Source: Thalassolituus sp. (GTDB taxonomy: Bacteria; Pseudomonadota; Gammaproteobacteria; Pseudomonadales; Oceanobacteraceae). Taken from it: DNA of 9,515 nucleotides. Positions 1-7,860 of the stretch are shown piece by piece. Made by a program: the position numbers and the translations under genes. The notes under the pieces are model-generated. The model did no database searches and was not told the DNA's origin. It was given only the letters and a program-made list of their open reading frames with translations. The DNA is taken from NCBI GenBank assembly GCA_029212275.1, contig JARGOI010000070.1:1-9515 (forward strand). The letters are read 5' to 3'. Numbering within the stretch: position 1 is the stretch's first letter; the number at the start of each line of letters is the position of its first letter.

Positions 1-660
1 TTAGATGATAACGTGCAGCTCGGAACGCGCAATATTAAAGTCGCTTTGCGCCGTTTACGTCGTTTTGCTCGCCAAGGTGCAGCGGATCAACTCGACTTAA
101 ACGGTACTATCAGTCATACCGCTAAAAATGCCGGCATGTTGGACATTCACATGCGACCTGAACGACACAATGCGGTTAAGATACTGTTATTTTTAGACGT
201 TGGCGGATCTATGGACCCCCACGTTCGTGTGTGTGAAGAGCTATTCTCTGCAGCGAAAAGCGAGTTCAAGCATCTGGAAACATTCTACTTTCATAATTGC
301 TTGTATGAATCCGTTTGGAAGAATAATGTGCGGCGCATGAATGAGCGTACCGAAACTCTTGAAATATTACGTAAATACAGTGCTGACTATCGAGTAATTT
401 TTGTAGGGGATGCTATGATGGCGCCCTATGAAGTCACGCACTCGGGTGGCAGTGTTGAACACTGGAATGAAGAGCCCGGCGCCGTTTGGATTGAACGAAT
501 GACGAGCCATTTCAACAAGCTAGTTTGGCTTAATCCGGCACCTGAAGAGCATTGGGGCAGTGGTGGTTCTTTAGGAGCAATACGAACTCTCGTAGAAGAT
601 CGGATGTTTAGTATGACGCTCAACGGATTGCAAGACGCTATGGCACTATTGAGCAAATAA
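1..660 (+). CDS. CoxE-like VWA domain protein (5' truncated)
   Basis: The reading frame is open from base 1, and the residues before the first possible start (GTG at 13) continue the same fold, so the 5' end lies outside the window. About 219 residues remain. They match the C-terminal part of the uncharacterised VWA family COG3825 (CoxE-like), whose full members are roughly 380-400 residues. The metal-ion-dependent adhesion site is visible as DVGGSMD (first Asp codon at 196-198), the family's variant of DxSxS with Gly in place of the middle Ser. A second family-like block, FVGDAMMAPYE, lies near 391-432. No signal peptide is visible, so it is probably cytoplasmic. Such proteins are usually encoded beside a MoxR-type AAA+ ATPase and are thought to act in chaperone-like or metal-insertion assembly; that partner would be upstream. 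It is followed by a 68-base gap, so it may or may not share a transcript with the envelope genes. The family call is firm; its role here is unknown. Confidence 0.9.
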   Translation, partial: LDDNVQLGTRNIKVALRRLRRFARQGAADQLDLNGTISHTAKNAGMLDIHMRPERHNAVKILLFLDVGGSMDPHVRVCEELFSAAKSEFKHLETFYFHNCLYESVWKNNVRRMNERTETLEILRKYSADYRVIFVGDAMMAPYEVTHSGGSVEHWNEEPGAVWIERMTSHFNKLVWLNPAPEEHWGSGGSLGAIRTLVEDRMFSMTLNGLQDAMALLSK

Positions 661-683
661 CATCGAAAATAATGTGTTCTCAC

Positions 684-698
684 GTTGGTCATGACAAC
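684..698. promoter_or_regulatory. Imperfect inverted repeat in the gap before the barrel operon
   Basis: The sequence GTTG-G-TCATGA-CAAC is a near-perfect palindrome interrupted by one extra G. It lies in the 68-base gap between the VWA gene and the first barrel gene, about 30 bases upstream of the start codon. That placement would suit an operator. No convincing -35/-10 pair could be placed around it, and no T-run follows that would make it a terminator. It may be chance. Confidence 0.2.
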
Positions 699-728
699 AA
701 AAATTCCTAACCAGAACAATGAGAGTTA

Positions 729-1493
729 ATGATTCCTCCAATGAATTTTTTACCGAGACAGATTGTGTATCAATACTACATCCAAGTGAACATATCCCTC
801 ATTATTGGAATGTTGGTGTTTTTGTGCACATTGTTATTATCAGCTCCAAGTTTTGCTAGTTTGGATTATATCCAACTTCGCAGTGGCCCCGGATTGGCTT
901 ATCCGATTACATTAGAAGTACCATCAGAGCGTCCTTTGCGGGCCTTGGAAAGACGTCTCGAGTGGTACTTGATGACAGACGAGCGTAATCAGGGGTGGAT
1001 TAAGGCAAGCGAACTTTACAAGTTGGATACCCTTCCTCGAGATGAACTGTGGAAGTTGATCAATGACACTCATACGGGTTCCAACTCAATCAGTTTTATT
1101 GCAGGAACAGACAGTGTTTTTGGTGCTGAATATGGACGTCCTTGGCGCAATTCTGATGTTTGGGCCATGTTATTACGCTCACCGTCTGGAAATAATGATT
1201 GGTCTTCATTTCATCTTGGATTAAAGCAACAATTCACTGAATTTACCGATGTCTTGTCCGTTAACTGGTTGGCAGGCGCGGGGTTTGTTTATGAAGGCAG
1301 CGGCAGTGATAAATGGAGTAGCGACAATGATGGGCTATTCCCATCAATTAGTTTAGGTCTTGAAGCCTCTTGGAAAATTGCCCCCACATTTGAGTTGGCA
1401 ACACGCATCAATTCTTTGATGGCCGTAGATAATGGATTCAATGATTTCAACCAGCGCACACATTTGGCGCTTGTTTGGACGATAAAAATATGA
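729..1493 (+). CDS. Exported SH3-domain plus outer-membrane beta-barrel protein
   Basis: This is a 254-residue exported protein. A hydrophobic segment at residues 22-38 ends in SAPSFA, giving a likely signal peptidase I cut after residue 43. Residues 46-98 read as a bacterial SH3 domain: an RSGPG motif, a run of short strands, a conserved Trp and a GWIKASEL end. Such domains often bind peptidoglycan or peptides. From about residue 118 to the end, alternating strands rich in Gly and aromatics (FIAGTDSVFGAEYGRPW, LSVNWLAGAGFVYEG, LALVWTIKI) suggest a small outer-membrane barrel like the myxobacterial-type OMP family (TIGR04565-like). GAGAG three bases before ATG 729 supports this start, although it gives a long signal n-region; ATG 741 and ATG 810 (which starts right at the hydrophobic core) are alternatives. 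Its stop overlaps the next start as ATGA. It could anchor the complex to cell wall and outer membrane. Export and SH3 are well supported, the barrel moderately. Confidence 0.85.
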   Translation: MIPPMNFLPRQIVYQYYIQVNISLIIGMLVFLCTLLLSAPSFASLDYIQLRSGPGLAYPITLEVPSERPLRALERRLEWYLMTDERNQGWIKASELYKLDTLPRDELWKLINDTHTGSNSISFIAGTDSVFGAEYGRPWRNSDVWAMLLRSPSGNNDWSSFHLGLKQQFTEFTDVLSVNWLAGAGFVYEGSGSDKWSSDNDGLFPSISLGLEASWKIAPTFELATRINSLMAVDNGFNDFNQRTHLALVWTIKI

Positions 1494-2119
1494 AAACAAC
1501 GACAAAAAATATTCTCTTTCGCAACTTAACTGCTGCCGCGTTGATGACCTGTTTGCCAGTGTCTGTAGCTTTGGCAGAAGTTGAATTAAAAAATGTAAAA
1601 ATGCGTACCAACGGCCTAGCAGACTTTCAGAGTACCTATGCCAAACATGGCATGCTAGGCATAGGGTTGACTAATACCTTATCCGAGAATAGTGAATCTG
1701 GATTAGGCGTGATGTTTACTGGACGCTATTTCGCTACCGAGAAATGGTATGCCTTAGGTGAGTTTGCGTTAAGCGAGTCTAAAGGTATGGATGCTACCGC
1801 AAATACCTCATCAAGCAGCAATGATGGCGTCACCCGTTATGCTTTAGGTTTAGGCTACTCAGTGTTACAAGGTACGGTGAGTATCTATGGTGAACGTGCC
1901 ATGGCATTAACTTTGGCGGGTGAACTGGCGGTTGGTGAACAAACGACTTATGGCAATGGTGGTCGTTACACCAGTGGCGGTGTGTCATTGCAATTGCAAG
2001 CACCCAAATATTGGACAGCGCTAGGCGTTCGTCAATTTATGATTGCCGATGATAATCTCGAATCGATTGGTCAGAATAGGGGAATGCAGTGGGATATCTC
2101 GCTCGGTTTTTGGTTCTAG
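1490..2119 (+). CDS. Outer-membrane beta-barrel domain protein
   Basis: This is a 209-residue protein. The start is ATG 1490, which overlaps the upstream stop as ATGA and gives a clean signal peptide (MKTTTKNILF, then a hydrophobic core ending in VALA, cut before EVEL at residue 30). An in-frame start 15 bases earlier is possible but gives a poorer n-region. The mature protein is made of amphipathic strands separated by polar turns (GMLGIGLTNTL, SGLGVMFTGRYF, WYALGEFALSES, TRYALGLGYSV, YWTALGVRQFMI) and ends in WDISLGFWF. A terminal Phe after alternating hydrophobics is the classic signal read by the BAM machinery. It is about the size expected for an eight-stranded barrel and resembles the second half of its upstream neighbour, so the two may be old duplicates or partners in one outer-membrane complex. 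No catalytic residues are seen. The specific function is unknown; a structural or anchoring role in the envelope machine is inferred from context. Confidence 0.88.
   Translation: MKTTTKNILFRNLTAAALMTCLPVSVALAEVELKNVKMRTNGLADFQSTYAKHGMLGIGLTNTLSENSESGLGVMFTGRYFATEKWYALGEFALSESKGMDATANTSSSSNDGVTRYALGLGYSVLQGTVSIYGERAMALTLAGELAVGEQTTYGNGGRYTSGGVSLQLQAPKYWTALGVRQFMIADDNLESIGQNRGMQWDISLGFWF
2078..2083 (+). promoter_or_regulatory. Shine-Dalgarno site setting the GTG start at 2089
   Basis: AGGGGA lies five bases upstream of GTG 2089, inside the coding sequence of the preceding barrel gene. It decides the start of the thioredoxin-like gene: the GTG gives a complete signal peptide, and no ATG lies in a usable position. 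Confidence 0.6.
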
Positions 2120-2583
2120 CTGTTATCGCCACATTTGCACATGCCGATATTAGTTTGAAACCTGGGGATCAAGTACCCGACCTTATATTGCCTGCCGTTA
2201 ATGGCTATGCCCAGCGTTTAGAGGAAGTTCGTGGCTCTTATCTAATGCTGATTTGGTTGGGCCGTTGTGATAACTGTTCCGAGTTGCTTCATGATTATCA
2301 GCAACTGGCGAAAAGTATGGAAATTGATGGCGCCAAAGCTTGGGTGGTCTGGACTCCCTATAAGGATGATGTGCCACCAAATCTGTTGATTCCAGTATTG
2401 AAGTATGACGCGAAGTGGCCAGACGCATGGTTATTTGAAACCCGTCCTTCAATTATGCTGATCGGCCGTGACGGGAAGTTAGAGCATTTAATTACCGGAA
2501 ATTTAAATTCTATTTATAAAGAAACTGAGACTGTCTTCATGCGCTGGATAAGCGCGGGTCGTGGTGATGAGACTGTGGAGTAA
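2089..2583 (+). CDS. Periplasmic thioredoxin-like (TlpA/redoxin family) protein
   Basis: This is a 164-residue exported thioredoxin-fold protein. Residues 1-19 form a short signal peptide ending in FAHA, cut before Asp20. The mature protein begins with the TlpA/AhpC-type lead-in (LKPGDQVPDLILPAVNG), then strand LMLIWLGRC with the active site C60-D-N-C63. Later it has the RPSIMLIGRDGK segment, in which Pro120 is the likely cis-proline next to the active site. An intact CxxC implies real thiol-disulfide or electron-transfer activity, not just a structural fold. The initiation codon is GTG; the gene overlaps the barrel gene by 31 bases and the next gene follows after two bases, so it is embedded in the operon. 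Among the exported products here, the only mature cysteine pair outside this protein is in the TPR lipoprotein at 7861-8958, a possible substrate (inference). Reductase versus oxidase direction cannot be told from sequence. Confidence 0.9.
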   Translation: MGYLARFLVLAVIATFAHADISLKPGDQVPDLILPAVNGYAQRLEEVRGSYLMLIWLGRCDNCSELLHDYQQLAKSMEIDGAKAWVVWTPYKDDVPPNLLIPVLKYDAKWPDAWLFETRPSIMLIGRDGKLEHLITGNLNSIYKETETVFMRWISAGRGDETVE

Positions 2584-2585
2584 CT

Positions 2586-3083
2586 ATGAAATACCTAATT
2601 GCTTTAATCCTAGCATTTCCCTGTTTTTCGTTTGCTGAAGGAGCGGCCATCGATCAAGATATCACTCGTGTGAAAGATGCAGTGCTTGAATTAAATAAAG
2701 ACTTATATGAATTAGAAAGAGAATTGCTCAGCCCGGCTACTACCCGTGCTGCGTTCAACGTATCACTTAATAATGGAAAGTTTTTTGAACCTCTGTCGGT
2801 CGAATTGCTTATTGATGGCGAAGTGAAAGTTAGACACCTCTACACCGAACGCCAAGTAAAAGCATTACGAATGGGCGCCGTTCAGCCATTGGGCGACATG
2901 AATCTTTCGCCAGGAAAGCATGAAGTGAGAGCAGTGGTTCGTGGAGTTGATCATTTAGGTCAGGGTCGTGAACTGATTGCTAGTGAACAAGTAACTAAAA
3001 CCAGTAAGCCATTAATCACCGAGTTATCTATTGTGGATCGAGAAGAGCAACAGATGGCTAGGATTGAACTCAATTATTGGTAA
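2586..3083 (+). CDS. Small exported coiled-coil / beta-domain protein
   Basis: This is a 165-residue protein with a signal peptide (MKYLIALILAFPCFSFAEG, cut around residues 17-20). Residues 22-48 show a heptad pattern (ITRVKDAVLELNKDLYELEREL), a strong short coiled coil. The remainder is strand-rich: FNVSLNNGKF, VELLIDGEVKVRHLYTERQ, a run MGAVQPLGDMNLSPGKHEVRA, and a final strand ending in aromatic Trp (IELNYW). The LIDGE...HLY...LSPGKHEV pattern looks like an Ig-like or PEGA-like beta sandwich. Homologues in similar clusters are, as I recall, often named only as hypothetical proteins or carry misleading automatic names; nothing here supports an enzyme or a transcription factor. GGAG five bases upstream supports ATG 2586. 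It is packed two bases after the thioredoxin gene and four bases before the next gene. A periplasmic adaptor that oligomerises through its coiled coil is a reasonable but unproven guess. Confidence 0.85.
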   Translation: MKYLIALILAFPCFSFAEGAAIDQDITRVKDAVLELNKDLYELERELLSPATTRAAFNVSLNNGKFFEPLSVELLIDGEVKVRHLYTERQVKALRMGAVQPLGDMNLSPGKHEVRAVVRGVDHLGQGRELIASEQVTKTSKPLITELSIVDREEQQMARIELNYW

Positions 3084-3087
3084 TAGC

Positions 3088-5031
3088 ATGCGACTTTTTC
3101 TAATTCTGGTAGGAATTTGGGCAGCTTGTTTTGCCTTTCCTCACCTTTCTGTAGCGGATGAATCTATTCCCGATGATGATGATCTTGGTCTGGATTTAGA
3201 CCAAATTGGGGTAGCTAATGACGAAGAATTTCGTTTGCTGCGTGGTAATTTTTATTACAGCTATATCAGCGGCGATTATTACCGCACCTTATATTATTTA
3301 GATAAATGGCAAACCCTGAAGGGTGAGTACACGGAAACCGAAGCCGAGGCCGAAGTTATTCGTGCTGCTACCTTATTATCTTTAGGTTTGGTGAACGATG
3401 CCGAGCTGGTTTTTTATCGTATTGCTCGCAAAGGCGCGTCAGCTTCTGGTGACTCATGGTTTTTGTTGGCGCAGCGACTTTTTATGGTAGGACAATATGA
3501 ACGAGCAGAGTTAAGTGCTCGCAACGCCTTGATTGCTCGCCCCCAGTTAAGCCGACAAAATGAACACGAATTACGCTATATTTTAGTCAGTAGTATTGCC
3601 TCTCAATATCGCATCAAAGCAACGTTTGAATATTTAGATCAAATGTTTGATGACAATATTTGGACAACCTATGCCCGTTACAATACTTTAATTGCAATGA
3701 TCGATACTGGTTATAAAAGTGCTGAAATCGAGGCGATGATTGAGAATATTGAATATTTCAGTCCAAAAACAGAAGAAGGTCGTGCCGTTCGCGATCGCGC
3801 TTTATTGAACGCAGGGATATATGCCAGCGAACTTGAGAAAAATTCTTTAGCGTCTTCTTACTTTCAAAAAATAAGTCTGACATCTCCATTTTCCGCTCCT
3901 GCATTACTTCATTACGGATGGAACTTGGTGGCGGAACAACGTTTGGAAAAAGCCATACAGCCCTGGCGAATATTACAAAAATTATACGATCCTTATAATC
4001 CAGATGTTATTGAATCTTTTCTGACGATTCCCAGAACACTTGAACGTTTTGATGCCATCAGTGAATCTTTAGTTGGCTATCAAAATGCTGAAACCATGTT
4101 GAAAAGCATGGTCAATGAAACCGAACTATTAATGGATGAAAATGAGATTCGCCTCTGGATTGATCAATGGGAAAATGAGAATGCTATGGAAGATTGGGGT
4201 TGGGGTCGTCAGTCGTTATCAGACATGCCCGATGCTAAGTTAAGCCAAGTTGCACAAGCATTAATTTCTAGTGATGAGTTTTACAACAATTTAGAACGCT
4301 TGCACGATTTGAAAAAAATGAAAGATCAAGTCAGTGGTGTATTACAAGACTTGGAATCATGGTCGAATATTTTAGTAGAACGTCAAAGCTACTTGCAGGG
4401 GCTTAATGGCGAGGAAAAAATTGACGCCTATCAAGCGCGTCAATATGAAATAATTAAACAATCTTTAGGTATACAGCAACGACTTTATGATGAAGATGAA
4501 AATATTTTTGCCTATGCTACCGATGCAGAAAAAGCAAATATTGATAACTTACAAAATGTGGTCGGTTATATAAATTTCTTGCGTAAAGTGGCTACTCCTA
4601 CGCGCGATTTAGTGCCTTACATTGAGCGCTGGCGCAGAGTGCGTGGCGTCCAGTTGTGGGATATCTATATGAAACAACCACAGCGCGAATGGAATACGAC
4701 AAAAAACAATATGGTGCTACGTTCAGAAGTAGATACATTGTTTGTGCAGCTAGAAAACACAAAAACTTCACTGGAGTGGGCTGATAGCAGTTGGGAAGGG
4801 TTCCCTGAACGGGTCACTGAATTACGTGAAAAGTATCAACGTCTATTAGGTTTGATTTCTGACACAGAAGAAAAGCAATCGCGTGATCTAGTTTATATAA
4901 CCAGAGATTATTTGGGCGCCTTGTCCGAACGCTTCCGAGTGTATTTAGGACAAACTCAGTTATCGATTGCTCGAATTTATGATGATGCTCTACAAAAACA
5001 ATTATCAGAAACTGAAAAGGAGGCGAAATAA
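3088..5031 (+). CDS. Large exported helical-repeat (TPR-like) periplasmic protein
   Basis: This is a 647-residue protein. ATG 3088 is chosen because it directly precedes a signal peptide (MRLFLILVGIWAACFAF, cut near SVA before residue 24); an upstream in-frame TTG at 3031 would bury this signal. A ribosome site is weak, so translation probably couples to the gene ending four bases earlier. An acidic stretch encoded by four GAT codons follows the cut site. Residues about 44-320 form helical hairpins of TPR type: SGDYYRTLYYLDKW, AATLLSLGLVNDAELVFYRIA, WFLLAQRLFMVGQYERAELSARNAL, and ASSYFQKISLTSPFSAPALLHYGWNL. From about 385 to the end it is almost all helix with long charged segments, likely coiled coils. 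The mature protein has no cysteine. It overlaps the next start by one base (TAATG). It fits a scaffold reaching across the periplasm; a GltC/GltD-like role is possible but not established. Confidence 0.85.
   Translation: MRLFLILVGIWAACFAFPHLSVADESIPDDDDLGLDLDQIGVANDEEFRLLRGNFYYSYISGDYYRTLYYLDKWQTLKGEYTETEAEAEVIRAATLLSLGLVNDAELVFYRIARKGASASGDSWFLLAQRLFMVGQYERAELSARNALIARPQLSRQNEHELRYILVSSIASQYRIKATFEYLDQMFDDNIWTTYARYNTLIAMIDTGYKSAEIEAMIENIEYFSPKTEEGRAVRDRALLNAGIYASELEKNSLASSYFQKISLTSPFSAPALLHYGWNLVAEQRLEKAIQPWRILQKLYDPYNPDVIESFLTIPRTLERFDAISESLVGYQNAETMLKSMVNETELLMDENEIRLWIDQWENENAMEDWGWGRQSLSDMPDAKLSQVAQALISSDEFYNNLERLHDLKKMKDQVSGVLQDLESWSNILVERQSYLQGLNGEEKIDAYQARQYEIIKQSLGIQQRLYDEDENIFAYATDAEKANIDNLQNVVGYINFLRKVATPTRDLVPYIERWRRVRGVQLWDIYMKQPQREWNTTKNNMVLRSEVDTLFVQLENTKTSLEWADSSWEGFPERVTELREKYQRLLGLISDTEEKQSRDLVYITRDYLGALSERFRVYLGQTQLSIARIYDDALQKQLSETEKEAK
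5017..5023 (+). promoter_or_regulatory. Strong Shine-Dalgarno site for the large TPR lipoprotein
   Basis: AAGGAGG, seven bases before ATG 5031, is the best ribosome binding site in the window. It lies in the last codons of the preceding gene. It suggests independent and efficient initiation even though the genes overlap by one base. Confidence 0.75.
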
Positions 5032-7835
5032 TGATTCGCTTACTTTCTGTTTTTGTGTTGATGGGCTTCATAACAGGTTGCAGTATTTTTAAATCCGTGG
5101 ACGATTATGATTTGTCCGATATCGGTAGTTTAAACATTCGTAAAGCACCGCCTCAAGACCTTGAGGTGAATCATGCTGAGGTGATTCGTTTATACCAAGA
5201 GTATCTAAAAACAAGTGAGGATCCCGAGCTCAGAGTTCGCGTAAACCATCGCTTGGCAGGTTTGAAATTACAGTGGGATGAGATTCGCGAAGAGCAAGGT
5301 ATTGCCGCGGACGATCAAATTTTAGCCGAAGATCTAGAATTAGCCGCTGCGTCGATCAAAGACTACGAAACCCTTCTCGAGCAATATCCTAACCGTTCTG
5401 ATAACGACATGATTTATTATCAGTTAGCGAAAGCAAATCAAATGACTGGCAATATTGACGCCAGTATCGTTGCTTTACAAGGTCTGGTTGCCAATTATCC
5501 TGGGTCGAAACTTTATCAAGAAACACAATTTCGCTTAGGTCGTTTGTTATTCTCAACCGGAGATTACGAAGGTGCAGAAAAAAGCTTTAGCGAAGTTATA
5601 GGTAATGCTGATAAAGGTGAGCCCTATTATTTAGACGCTCAGTACCTTCGTGGCTGGAGTATATTTAAGCAAGAACGTTACGAACAAAGCTTGTCAGCGT
5701 TTACGGAAGTCATTGATGAACATTTTCCTAACGAAGTTGCGCTGGAATCCGCTAGGGACGCCGAGGCAGAAATTCTAAGTGATTCACTGCGTATTATGGC
5801 TGTTATGTTTGACTACATCGGTGATTGGACGGATATATCACGTTTTTATGCTGAAAATGGCAATCGCTATTATGAATATCGTTTGTACGCTGAATTATCT
5901 AATTACTATTTTGATAAAAAATACTATACCGACTCGGCTTCATCCTTGCTGGAATTTACTAAGCAGTATCCAGATGATGATAAAGCCCCCTTATTTTATC
6001 GTCGTGTGATTGCTGGCTATGAGGATGCAGGCTATCCAGATCTTGAACGTGATCATAAGAAAATTTTCATTGTTAAATATGGGGTAGGTAGTGATTACTG
6101 GAACACTCATGGAGAAGAGCCGCGCAGTTTAATCACAGTCGCCTTGTCTGAATATATTCTAGACTTAGCAAATTATTACCATGGTATTGGGCAGTTAGCG
6201 ACCAATGCACAAGAAAAAGAAGCGGCAATGAACGAAGCGTCTTCTTGGTATCAAGAATACATTCGTAACTTTCCAAAAGCTCCTGATGCGGTCGAAGCTC
6301 AATTTTTACTGGCTGAGTTAAATTTCGAACTTGAAAATTACGACGAAGCGAGAAACAACTACGAAATCGTTGCCTATCAATATCCGTTTCATGAAAAAGC
6401 GGCTGAAGCGGGTTATGCGGCTTTAATTGCTTACAGTAAATACATGCCAACGGATCCAGTTGAGGCATTACGATGGAGACAACTTAATGTCGCCAGCGCC
6501 CAACGTTTTGTCCTAGAGTTTCCAAACGATCCGCGCAAAGGCACGGTTCTAGTTAACACCGCAGAAACACTTTTGGCTGATGAATATTATGAGCAAGCAT
6601 TATCGACCTCACGCTTGGCGCAACAAACCGGTGTCGAATTAGAACCAAGATATGCTTACGGTGCGGCTTTGGTACAAGGTCATTCTGCCTTTGAATTGAA
6701 TGAGTTTGCCGAGGCTGAAGATGCATTATTAAGGGCTTCCGAATACGAAAATCTTGATGATGCACAGCGCAAAGAACTAAGAGAGAAAGTTGCCGCATCT
6801 ATTTATAAACAAGGTGAATCGATCGCAGAAACAGATCCGCAAGCAGCAGTCAGTCAATGGCTACGTATTGCTGACGTGGTTCCTGAAAGTCCATTACGGA
6901 TTAATGCGGAATACGATGCTGCGACCTTATTAATGAACAATAACGAGCTGGATCAGGCAAAAACAGTATTACTGAATTTCCGTGAAAATTATCCTGATAG
7001 TGAATTAGCGGCTGATATTCCTGACAAGCTTATTGTTGTTTACGAAGGACAAGAAGATTTCGAGCAGGCGGCAATTGAGTTGCAAGGCATCGTTGCAAAT
7101 TCGACCGATGAAGAAGAAAAACGCGTTGCGTTATTTCAATCGGCAGAATATTTCGCCAAAGCCGAAAATATTGATCAAGCAATTGTTAGCTACACACGAT
7201 ATGCAGAAAGTTACTCAACCCCCTTTGATCCAGCGGTCGAAGCACACTTTCGCTTAGATGAGTTATATGCAAAGCAAGGCAACGAATCTGAGCGTCGTGT
7301 CTGGTTACAGCGTGTGATTGATCTGAATAATGGCGCTGGCGAACAAGCAACCGAGCGATCTAGGTTTTTGGCTGCTAATGCCTCTTTTGAATTAGCTGAA
7401 TTTGATCGAGTCAATTACGAGAGCATCGCAATTACCTTGCCCTTATCCGACAGTATCGTTGCTAAAAACAATGCCATGCAAGGTGCTTTAACTCAATACA
7501 CACAAGCCCTTGATTTAGAGGTGTTAGAGTTTACGACACCATCGACGTATCACATCGGTGAAATGTACGCACAGTTCAGTCGAGCACTGTTAGATTCTGA
7601 GCGACCAGAAGGTTTAGATGAACTTGCTGCGGAGGAATATCAGTTTTTGCTAGAGGATCAAGCGTTTCCTTTGGAAGAAGCAGCGATTCAAATTCATCAA
7701 ACGAATGTCGCCAGAACCTACGACAATATTTATGACGAGTGGGTTAAAAAGAGTTTTAAATCAATGGCTGAGTTGATGCCTGGACAGTACGACAAACCAG
7801 AAAAAACGGTGAATTATGTTTCTAAGATCCGCTAA
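5031..7835 (+). CDS. Giant TPR-repeat outer-membrane lipoprotein
   Basis: This is a 934-residue protein starting with a lipoprotein signal: MIRLLSVFVLMGFITGC, lipobox ITGC, modified Cys17. Residue +2 is Ser, not Asp, so Lol sorting to the outer membrane is expected. Cys17 is the only cysteine. Most of the length is tetratricopeptide repeats of the YbgF/CpoB/BamD type, marked by recurring Y/F-P turns at repeat ends: YPNRSD (119), YPGSKLY (156), FPNEV (232), YPDDDKAP (313), FPKAPDA (414), YPFHEKA (451), FPNDPRKG (497) and YPDSELA (654). Good single repeats include RLGRLLFSTGDYEGAEKSFS and FLLAELNFELENYDEARNNY. The last 120 residues are less repeat-like. It begins on the stop of the upstream gene (TAATG) behind a strong ribosome site. 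Such an array is a protein-binding scaffold; here it probably links outer-membrane barrels to periplasmic partners. The domain call is firm and the partners are inferred. Confidence 0.92.
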   Translation: MIRLLSVFVLMGFITGCSIFKSVDDYDLSDIGSLNIRKAPPQDLEVNHAEVIRLYQEYLKTSEDPELRVRVNHRLAGLKLQWDEIREEQGIAADDQILAEDLELAAASIKDYETLLEQYPNRSDNDMIYYQLAKANQMTGNIDASIVALQGLVANYPGSKLYQETQFRLGRLLFSTGDYEGAEKSFSEVIGNADKGEPYYLDAQYLRGWSIFKQERYEQSLSAFTEVIDEHFPNEVALESARDAEAEILSDSLRIMAVMFDYIGDWTDISRFYAENGNRYYEYRLYAELSNYYFDKKYYTDSASSLLEFTKQYPDDDKAPLFYRRVIAGYEDAGYPDLERDHKKIFIVKYGVGSDYWNTHGEEPRSLITVALSEYILDLANYYHGIGQLATNAQEKEAAMNEASSWYQEYIRNFPKAPDAVEAQFLLAELNFELENYDEARNNYEIVAYQYPFHEKAAEAGYAALIAYSKYMPTDPVEALRWRQLNVASAQRFVLEFPNDPRKGTVLVNTAETLLADEYYEQALSTSRLAQQTGVELEPRYAYGAALVQGHSAFELNEFAEAEDALLRASEYENLDDAQRKELREKVAASIYKQGESIAETDPQAAVSQWLRIADVVPESPLRINAEYDAATLLMNNNELDQAKTVLLNFRENYPDSELAADIPDKLIVVYEGQEDFEQAAIELQGIVANSTDEEEKRVALFQSAEYFAKAENIDQAIVSYTRYAESYSTPFDPAVEAHFRLDELYAKQGNESERRVWLQRVIDLNNGAGEQATERSRFLAANASFELAEFDRVNYESIAITLPLSDSIVAKNNAMQGALTQYTQALDLEVLEFTTPSTYHIGEMYAQFSRALLDSERPEGLDELAAEEYQFLLEDQAFPLEEAAIQIHQTNVARTYDNIYDEWVKKSFKSMAELMPGQYDKPEKTVNYVSKIR

Positions 7836-7860
7836 TCTATTCATCGTTTATCGACGGTTT

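Noticed and set aside
649..675. TTGAGC ... TAATGT as a promoter for the barrel operon
   Set aside because: The spacer is 15 bases and the -10 match is poor; other pairings in the gap are no better.
426..719. Antisense open frame of 97 codons opposite the end of the VWA gene
   Set aside because: It lies almost wholly opposite a well-supported coding region and has no recognisable domain, export signal or start context.
3031..3087. Upstream TTG extension of the 647-residue protein
   Set aside because: It would overlap the preceding gene by 53 bases and place a polar stretch before a complete signal peptide that begins at ATG 3088.
3172..3183. Four-fold GAT microsatellite
   Set aside because: It encodes a short Asp run just after the signal peptide cut site; it is too short to suggest phase variation and a unit of three would not change the frame.
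3790..3799. Perfect 10-base palindrome CGCGATCGCG
   Set aside because: It is a single occurrence inside coding sequence, explained by Arg-Asp-Arg codons; no second copy was noticed.
5779..6009. Alternative-frame + strand open frame of 76 codons within the giant TPR gene
   Set aside because: It is fully nested in a clear TPR coding region and its Cys/Ile/Met-rich translation has no family character.
6133..6798. Two antisense open frames opposite the giant TPR lipoprotein
   Set aside because: The composition is that of a frame shadow, and the sense strand codes for continuous TPRs; no ribosome site or domain was seen.
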